Assembly: GCA_002403455.1 (NCBI GenBank) | Contig: DHHV01000084.1 | Span: 9,168 to 20,107, forward strand | Origin: Hyphomonadaceae bacterium UBA4763 | Lineage (GTDB): Bacteria > Pseudomonadota > Alphaproteobacteria > Caulobacterales > Aquidulcibacteraceae | Direction: 5' to 3' | Length of the DNA stretch: 10,940 bases | Part shown: one piece after another, positions 7,378 to 10,940 of the stretch | Layout: each line of letters begins with the position of its first letter | Numbering within the stretch: position 1 is the first letter of the stretch | Program-made: the position numbers and the translations under genes | Notes under the pieces: generated by a model | Database searches by the model: none | The model's input: the letters and a program-made list of their open reading frames with translations, nothing else | What the model was told of the DNA's origin: nothing

Positions 7378-8072
7378 GCCGCGCGCGATCGTCGAAAGCC
7401 GCGCCAGCGCCGGCGCCGACCGATGCGCACCCGTGCCGGCTTTATCTGATCACGCCGCCGCGCCTGGATGACCTCGACGGCTTTGCTGGGCAATTGGAAG
7501 AGGCCCTCAGCGGCGGCGACGTCGCCGCCGTGCAATTGCGCCTGAAAGATACGCCGGATGCGGAAATCCTCATCGCCGCCGCGCGGTTAAAGCCGCTGAT
7601 TGAGGCGGCCGGCGCGATTTTGATCCTCAATGACCGGCCGGACCTTGCCAAAGCCGCCGGCGCCGACGGGGTTCATTTGGGTCAAGAAGATGCGCCTTAT
7701 GCGGCGGCGCGCCGCTTGCTCGGCCCGCAAGCCGTGATCGGCGTCACCTGCCACGATAGCCGCCACCTGGCCATGCAGGCGGCCGAAGCGGGCGCCGATT
7801 ATGTCGCCTTTGGCGCCTTTTTCCCGACCGCCACGAAATCGCCGAAAAGCACGGCGACGCCTGAGCTGCTGCTCTGGTGGGCGGAGATTTTTGAGGTTCC
7901 ATGCGTCGCGATCGGCGGGATCAATCCGGACAATGCCGCGCCTTTGGTGCAAGCCGGCGCCGATTTCTTGGCGGTGTCGGCGGGCGTATGGGCCCATCCC
8001 AATGGCGCGCGCGCGGCGGTCGCCGCCTTCTCGGCCTTGTTTGCGCAATATGGGCGAGCCTTTACGCCGTGA
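7374..8072 (+). CDS. thiE: Thiamine phosphate synthase (ThiE/TenI family)
   Basis: ThiE joins hydroxymethylpyrimidine pyrophosphate with the thiazole phosphate to give thiamine monophosphate, in the cytoplasm. Counting from a CTG at 7374, a 232-residue TIM barrel is seen. It has the first strand RLYLITPP (22-29), VQLRLKD (53-59) for substrate phosphate contacts, ND at 86-87 and HLGQED at 101-106 (Mg/pyrophosphate ligands), GVTCH at 123-127, FFPTATK at 149-155 with the conserved lysine, and GGIN (181-184) and VSAG (201-204) for thiazole phosphate. The conserved lysine motif favours ThiE over the tautomerase TenI. The start is odd: no ATG, GTG or TTG is in frame before 7494, and starting at the TTG there would remove the first barrel strand. 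A one-base indel in CCC at 7430-7432 would instead give an ATG start at 7423. The gene overlaps its neighbours at both ends, which suggests coupled translation. Confidence 0.85.
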   Translation: MSRARSSKAAPAPAPTDAHPCRLYLITPPRLDDLDGFAGQLEEALSGGDVAAVQLRLKDTPDAEILIAAARLKPLIEAAGAILILNDRPDLAKAAGADGVHLGQEDAPYAAARRLLGPQAVIGVTCHDSRHLAMQAAEAGADYVAFGAFFPTATKSPKSTATPELLLWWAEIFEVPCVAIGGINPDNAAPLVQAGADFLAVSAGVWAHPNGARAAVAAFSALFAQYGRAFTP

Positions 8073-8998
8073 CCTTTGCCGCCGCCGTCGAGCCGCCCGC
8101 CGGCGCCGGCGACCAGATCGCTGCGCCCATCGAGCGCCCGAACGCCTCCGCTCAAGCCCAATCGGCCTGGCGCGCTTACGCCTCCGGCGATTACGCCAGC
8201 GCGCTGCGGACCAGTCTGCTCGCCGCCGCCAATGACGATGTCGACGCCAAGGTCATTGCCGGCCATATCCTGTTTCACGGTTTGGGCGCGCCGCGCGACC
8301 CGGCGCGGGGGCTCGGTTTCTTGCGCGCCGCCGCCGCCCTTGACCATCCCGATGCGCTGGCCGCGTTAGGCATGATTGCGGCGACCGGCGCCGATCACAG
8401 CCTCGATTTTTCCGAAGCCCCCGGCTTTTTGACGCGCGCCGTCCAAGCCGGGCGCAAGGACGCCGCCTTCGCTCTGGGACAGTTCAAACTGACCGGCGCG
8501 TTTGGTCCGACCGACAAGGCCGGCGCCAAGGCGCTGTTCGAGCTGGCGGCTGAAGCCGGTCTCGTCGACGCCCGCCACGCGCTGGGGCTGCTGCTCGCCG
8601 ACAACAGCCTTGCTTTCGCCGACCCGCCTGCCGCGCGCCTTGCCTTCGAGCAGGCCGCCCAAGCCGGCCATCGCCGCGCCGCGACGGACCTTGGCCTGAT
8701 GCATTATCGCGGCGAAGGCGGCGCGACATCGCTGGAAGAGGCGGCCCGTTGGTTTGACGTGGCGGCGGAAGCCGGCGAGGCCGAGGCGCAATTTCTGCTC
8801 TGCGTCATGCGCGCCCGCGGCGAAGGCGCCCCGCGCGACCTCGAGGCGAGCTATTATTGGGCCTTGCGGGCGTTCGATAGCGATCCGCAAATCGATCTGC
8901 GGCTTGGCGAGATATTAACCACCTTGCGGGCCGCCTTGCCGGTCGAAGCCAAACAGCGCGCCGAAGCCGCCGCGCGCGAGATTGCGCCCACGCCCTAA
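8069..8998 (+). CDS. SEL1-repeat (TPR-like) protein
   Basis: The 309-residue product is built almost entirely of SEL1 repeats, helical pairs of about 36 residues that mediate protein-protein contacts. Repeats can be followed at roughly residues 59-94, 95-130, 131-166, 167-202, 203-238 and 239-272. Examples are ALGLLLADNSLAFADPPAAR, followed by LAFEQAAQAGH, and DLGLMHYRGEGG followed by ARWFDVAAEAGE. The GTG at 8069 overlaps the thiE stop (GTGA), a common coupled arrangement. An in-frame ATG at 7988 would add 27 residues. The N-terminus then has arginines, a hydrophobic stretch (LLGLVCAIWASLYAV) and an Ala-Ala-Ala cleavage-like site, so the protein might be exported. That start would overlap thiE by 85 bases. 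No catalytic function is expected; partners are unknown. Position between thiE and the IMPase gene suggests one operon. Confidence 0.85.
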   Translation: MTFAAAVEPPAGAGDQIAAPIERPNASAQAQSAWRAYASGDYASALRTSLLAAANDDVDAKVIAGHILFHGLGAPRDPARGLGFLRAAAALDHPDALAALGMIAATGADHSLDFSEAPGFLTRAVQAGRKDAAFALGQFKLTGAFGPTDKAGAKALFELAAEAGLVDARHALGLLLADNSLAFADPPAARLAFEQAAQAGHRRAATDLGLMHYRGEGGATSLEEAARWFDVAAEAGEAEAQFLLCVMRARGEGAPRDLEASYYWALRAFDSDPQIDLRLGEILTTLRAALPVEAKQRAEAAAREIAPTP

Positions 8999-9051
8999 AC
9001 CGGCTATCGACCGCGCCCTTTTTCCCGCTTCTTTTGAGCGAAAGCCCGCCA

Positions 9052-9843
9052 ATGATCCGCCCTTCGCCTCTGCTCAACGTCATGGCGAGCGCCGTGCGCA
9101 AAGCCGCGCGCGGGCTTGCCCGCGATTTCGGCGAGGTCGCCGAGATCAAAGTCGCCCGCAAAGGCCCTGCCGATTTCGTCAGCGCCGCTGATCATCGCGC
9201 CGAGCAAATCCTGTTCGACGAATTGTCCAAAGCCCGCCCCGGTTATGGCTTTTTAATGGAAGAGCGCGGCGCAATCGACGGTACGGACAAGACCCATCAA
9301 TGGATCGTCGATCCGCTCGACGGCACTTTGAATTTCCTGCACGGCATCGGCCATTTTGCGATCTCGGTCGGCCTGAAGCGCGACGGCGAGATCGTCGCCG
9401 GCATCGTCTATGACGTCGCCAAGGACGAATTGTTCTACGCCGAGCGCGGCCATGGCGCTTATCTCAACGACAAGCGCTTGCGCGTCGCGCAGCGCCAGCG
9501 CCTCGATGATTGCGTCTACGCCACCGGCGCGCCGTTTGCCGGCCGCCCGGGTCATGAGCGGTTTCACGCCGAACTCGCCGCCATCACGCCGAAAGTGGCG
9601 GGCGTGCGCCGGTTTGGCTCGGCGGCGCTCGATCTCGCCTGGGTCGCCGCCGGGCGCTATGACGGCTATTGGGAGCGCGGCATCAAGGCCTGGGACATGG
9701 CGGCGGGGATCGTCCTGGTGCGCGAAGCCGGCGGCTTTGTCCGCGACCCGGACGGCGCCGCCTCCCCTCTCGACAGCGGCGCGATCCTTGCCGGCAGCGA
9801 ATGGAGCGCCAACCAATTGCAATTGCTGGTCGGGCAGTCCTGA
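9052..9843 (+). CDS. Inositol monophosphatase family protein (SuhB-like)
   Basis: This Mg-dependent, Li-sensitive-type phosphatase has 263 residues, the usual length for the family. Metal ligands are seen in MEER (Glu70, Glu71), WIVDPLDGT (residues 84-92, Asp87 and Asp90) and KAWDMAAG (212-219, Asp215). The N-terminus with RKGPADFVSAAD and ARPGYGFLMEE is typical of alphaproteobacterial members. The sequence DGTLNF replaces the more usual DGTTNF, a change next to the active site that may be neutral. The ATG at 9052 is chosen because homologous proteins begin this way and GCGAAAG lies 7 bases upstream; an in-frame TTG at 9034 would add six residues. It lies 53 bases after the SEL1 gene, so the two could share a transcript. 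The true substrate (inositol-1-phosphate or another sugar phosphate) and any SuhB-like RNA-polymerase role cannot be told from sequence. Confidence 0.93.
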   Translation: MIRPSPLLNVMASAVRKAARGLARDFGEVAEIKVARKGPADFVSAADHRAEQILFDELSKARPGYGFLMEERGAIDGTDKTHQWIVDPLDGTLNFLHGIGHFAISVGLKRDGEIVAGIVYDVAKDELFYAERGHGAYLNDKRLRVAQRQRLDDCVYATGAPFAGRPGHERFHAELAAITPKVAGVRRFGSAALDLAWVAAGRYDGYWERGIKAWDMAAGIVLVREAGGFVRDPDGAASPLDSGAILAGSEWSANQLQLLVGQS

Positions 9844-9866
9844 CAAGGGCCAACATCCATCGGCAT

Positions 9867-9895
9867 TTCTTGCCGAGCGCGCGGATTCTGCCGCG
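9867..9895 (+). promoter_or_regulatory. Possible activator-binding repeats upstream of the flgF promoter
   Basis: Two similar words, TTCTTGCCGAG (9867-9877) and ATTCTGCCGCG (9885-9895), lie in direct orientation 18 bases apart. They are centred about 100 bases before the predicted sigma-54 start. That is the normal distance for enhancer sites of a sigma-54 activator such as FlbD/NtrC-type flagellar regulators. The match to a known site was not established. Confidence 0.25.
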
Positions 9896-9956
9896 TCCGA
9901 TCCTCCCCAAGCCGACCTAAATCGCCAAAATCCTGTGGAATTTTCAGCGTTTACCT

Positions 9957-9972
9957 TGGCGCAAGGCTTGCA
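9957..9972 (+). promoter_or_regulatory. Sigma-54 (RpoN) promoter candidate for the flgF operon
   Basis: TGGCGCAAGGCTTGCA matches the sigma-54 consensus TGGCAC-N5-TTGCA at all but one base. The invariant GG (9958-9959) and GC (9970-9971) have the required ten bases between them. Transcription would start near 9983, giving a leader of about 116 bases before flgF. The -12 half overlaps a small perfect hairpin, GCTTGC-ATG-GCAAGC (9966-9980). Sigma-54 control of rod and hook genes is well known in Caulobacter and relatives. Confidence 0.6.
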
Positions 9973-10098
9973 TGGCAAGCTGTGGGTCATCCTGCGCAGA
10001 ACCGCGCCAGCCTGTTAGGCTCTCCCTCATCGACAGAACGTGCGCGCGCAAGGCGCGCCGTCGATCGAGCGAGCCGCTGCAAAGGTTCCGCCTCCCAA

Positions 10099-10842
10099 AT
10101 GGACAATGTGTTCGCCATCAATCTGCAACAACAGCGCCTTTTGCTGCGCCGCTTGGACGTGGTTGCGAACAATATCGCCAATCTGTCGACCAATGGTTTC
10201 AAGAGCGAAGGCGTTCTGTTCGATTCCTTCGTCACCCGGCCGGCGCGCGCCCAAGACCGCCCCAACGAAATTACCTTCGCGCGCGATGTGACGTCCTACA
10301 CCAATTTCGCCCAAGGCGCGTTGACGCCGACCGGCGGCGCGCTCGACGTCGCATTCGACGGCGACGGGTTCTTCGTGGTCGAGGGGCCCAATGGCCCGCT
10401 TTACACCCGCGACGGCTCGTTCCAGTTGAACGAGGAGGGCGCATTGGTGGACCGCCAGGGGCGATCGGTATTGGACGCCGGCGGCGGCCGCATCGTGCTG
10501 CCCAATGTTGGCCTTGCGCCGCAGATCGACCGCGACGGCCAGATCACCATCGATGGCGGCATTGTCGGCGCGCTCGGTCGCGTCAATTTCGCCGCGCCCG
10601 AAGTTCTGCAGCGCGTCGGCGATAATCTGTACGCCGCGCCGGACGACGCCGCCCAAATCGCGCCGACCGGGCAGATCCGCCAAGGCTTTCGCGAAAACGC
10701 CAATGTTCAGGGCATTTTGGAGATCACCAGCCTGATCAACATCCAGCGCTCCTATGAATCGGCGGCGCGCGCCGCCGACAGCGCCAATGACCTGCGCCAA
10801 GGCGCGATCCAGCGGCTCGGTCGCGTCTCGCAAGCCGGATAA
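10099..10842 (+). CDS. flgF: Flagellar basal-body proximal rod protein FlgF
   Basis: FlgF forms part of the proximal rod of the flagellar basal body; it is exported by the flagellar type III system rather than by a signal peptide. The 247-residue protein has the N-terminal rod motif LDVVANNIANLSTNGFKSEG (residues 19-38). It also has the FlgE/F/G-like central domain (GALDVAFDGDGFFVVEGPNG, LYTRDGSFQLNEEGALVD) and the C-terminal helix (LEITSLINIQRSYESAARAA) that packs with the N-terminal one. The ATG at 10099 matches the family start; AAAGG lies 13 bases upstream, a long spacing. An upstream in-frame ATG at 9982 would add 39 unrelated residues and falls at the predicted transcription start. flgG follows after 15 bases, so this is probably the first gene of a flgF-flgG basal-body operon transcribed from the sigma-54 candidate. 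Assignment as FlgF rather than FlgG rests on the order and the shorter length. Confidence 0.95.
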   Translation: MDNVFAINLQQQRLLLRRLDVVANNIANLSTNGFKSEGVLFDSFVTRPARAQDRPNEITFARDVTSYTNFAQGALTPTGGALDVAFDGDGFFVVEGPNGPLYTRDGSFQLNEEGALVDRQGRSVLDAGGGRIVLPNVGLAPQIDRDGQITIDGGIVGALGRVNFAAPEVLQRVGDNLYAAPDDAAQIAPTGQIRQGFRENANVQGILEITSLINIQRSYESAARAADSANDLRQGAIQRLGRVSQAG

Positions 10843-10857
10843 GAGGAGGGGACCTGA

Positions 10858-10940
10858 ATGCGCGCTTTATCATCCGCCGCGACCGGCATGCTGGCCCAGC
10901 AGCTCAATGTCGACGTCATTTCGAACAACCTCGCCAACGT
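10858..10940 (+). CDS. flgG: Flagellar distal rod protein FlgG (N-terminal fragment, cut by window end)
   Basis: Only the first 27 codons are present. They read MRALSSAATGMLAQQLNVDV and then ISNNLAN, the typical FlgG N-terminus with the rod-protein motif. A strong ribosome site, GAGGAGGGG (10843-10851), starts right after the flgF stop and lies 6 bases before the ATG, so high translation is expected. FlgG builds the distal rod of the flagellum. The gene continues beyond the window; no defect is visible. Confidence 0.93.
   Translation, partial: MRALSSAATGMLAQQLNVDVISNNLAN

Noticed and set aside
8099..8110. Twelve-base palindrome GCCGGCGCCGGC
   Set aside because: It lies in coding sequence and is explained by Ala/Gly codons in a genome rich in GGCGCC-like words.
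9034..9051. TTG start six codons before the IMPase ATG
   Set aside because: The ATG at 9052 fits the usual N-terminus of the family and has a purine-rich stretch upstream; the TTG lacks a ribosome site.
9253..10833. Minus-strand open frames of 245 and 268 codons opposite the IMPase and flgF genes
   Set aside because: They are antisense shadows of two confidently assigned genes and contain no motif.

Overview
The window looks like chromosomal DNA from an alphaproteobacterium: GC-rich, with dense housekeeping genes and alphaproteobacterial protein styles. The thiE / SEL1-repeat / inositol-monophosphatase cluster and an flgF-flgG start preceded by a sigma-54-type promoter recall Caulobacterales-like or related lineages. 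That placement is an inference from memory of gene order and was not tested by a search.

Layout. Positions 1-110 hold no gene but carry a long imperfect hairpin whose right arm ends at the base before the glmU stop codon. Next comes glmU on the minus strand (UDP-GlcNAc synthesis for the cell envelope), divergent from a gph-type HAD phosphatase on the plus strand. A very clear intrinsic terminator follows, serving the minus-strand POT/PTR peptide-proton symporter gene, whose protein has an unusual insert of about 70 residues between TM3 and TM4. Upstream of it, also on the minus strand, is a membrane-bound methyl-accepting chemotaxis protein with a large Cache-like sensor region. A 344-base divergent intergenic region separates it from a plus-strand run: a PCu(A)C copper-chaperone lipoprotein, thiamine phosphate synthase (thiE), a SEL1-repeat protein and an inositol-monophosphatase-family enzyme. 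The first three overlap or abut and are probably co-transcribed. After a 255-base gap with a good sigma-54 promoter candidate come flgF and the first 27 codons of flgG, the start of a rod/basal-body operon.

The genes fall into separate functions: envelope precursor and metabolite repair (glmU, gph), peptide uptake, motility and chemotaxis (MCP, flgF, flgG), periplasmic copper handling, and thiamine synthesis. Most of the window is ordinary core genome. I found no phage, CRISPR, defence island, insertion-sequence transposase, tRNA or rRNA, and I do not claim a new system. The points most worth a second look are the missing ordinary start codon of thiE, the sigma-54 promoter architecture before flgF, the hairpin beside glmU, the insert in the POT transporter, and the ambiguous start (with or without a signal peptide) of the SEL1 protein.
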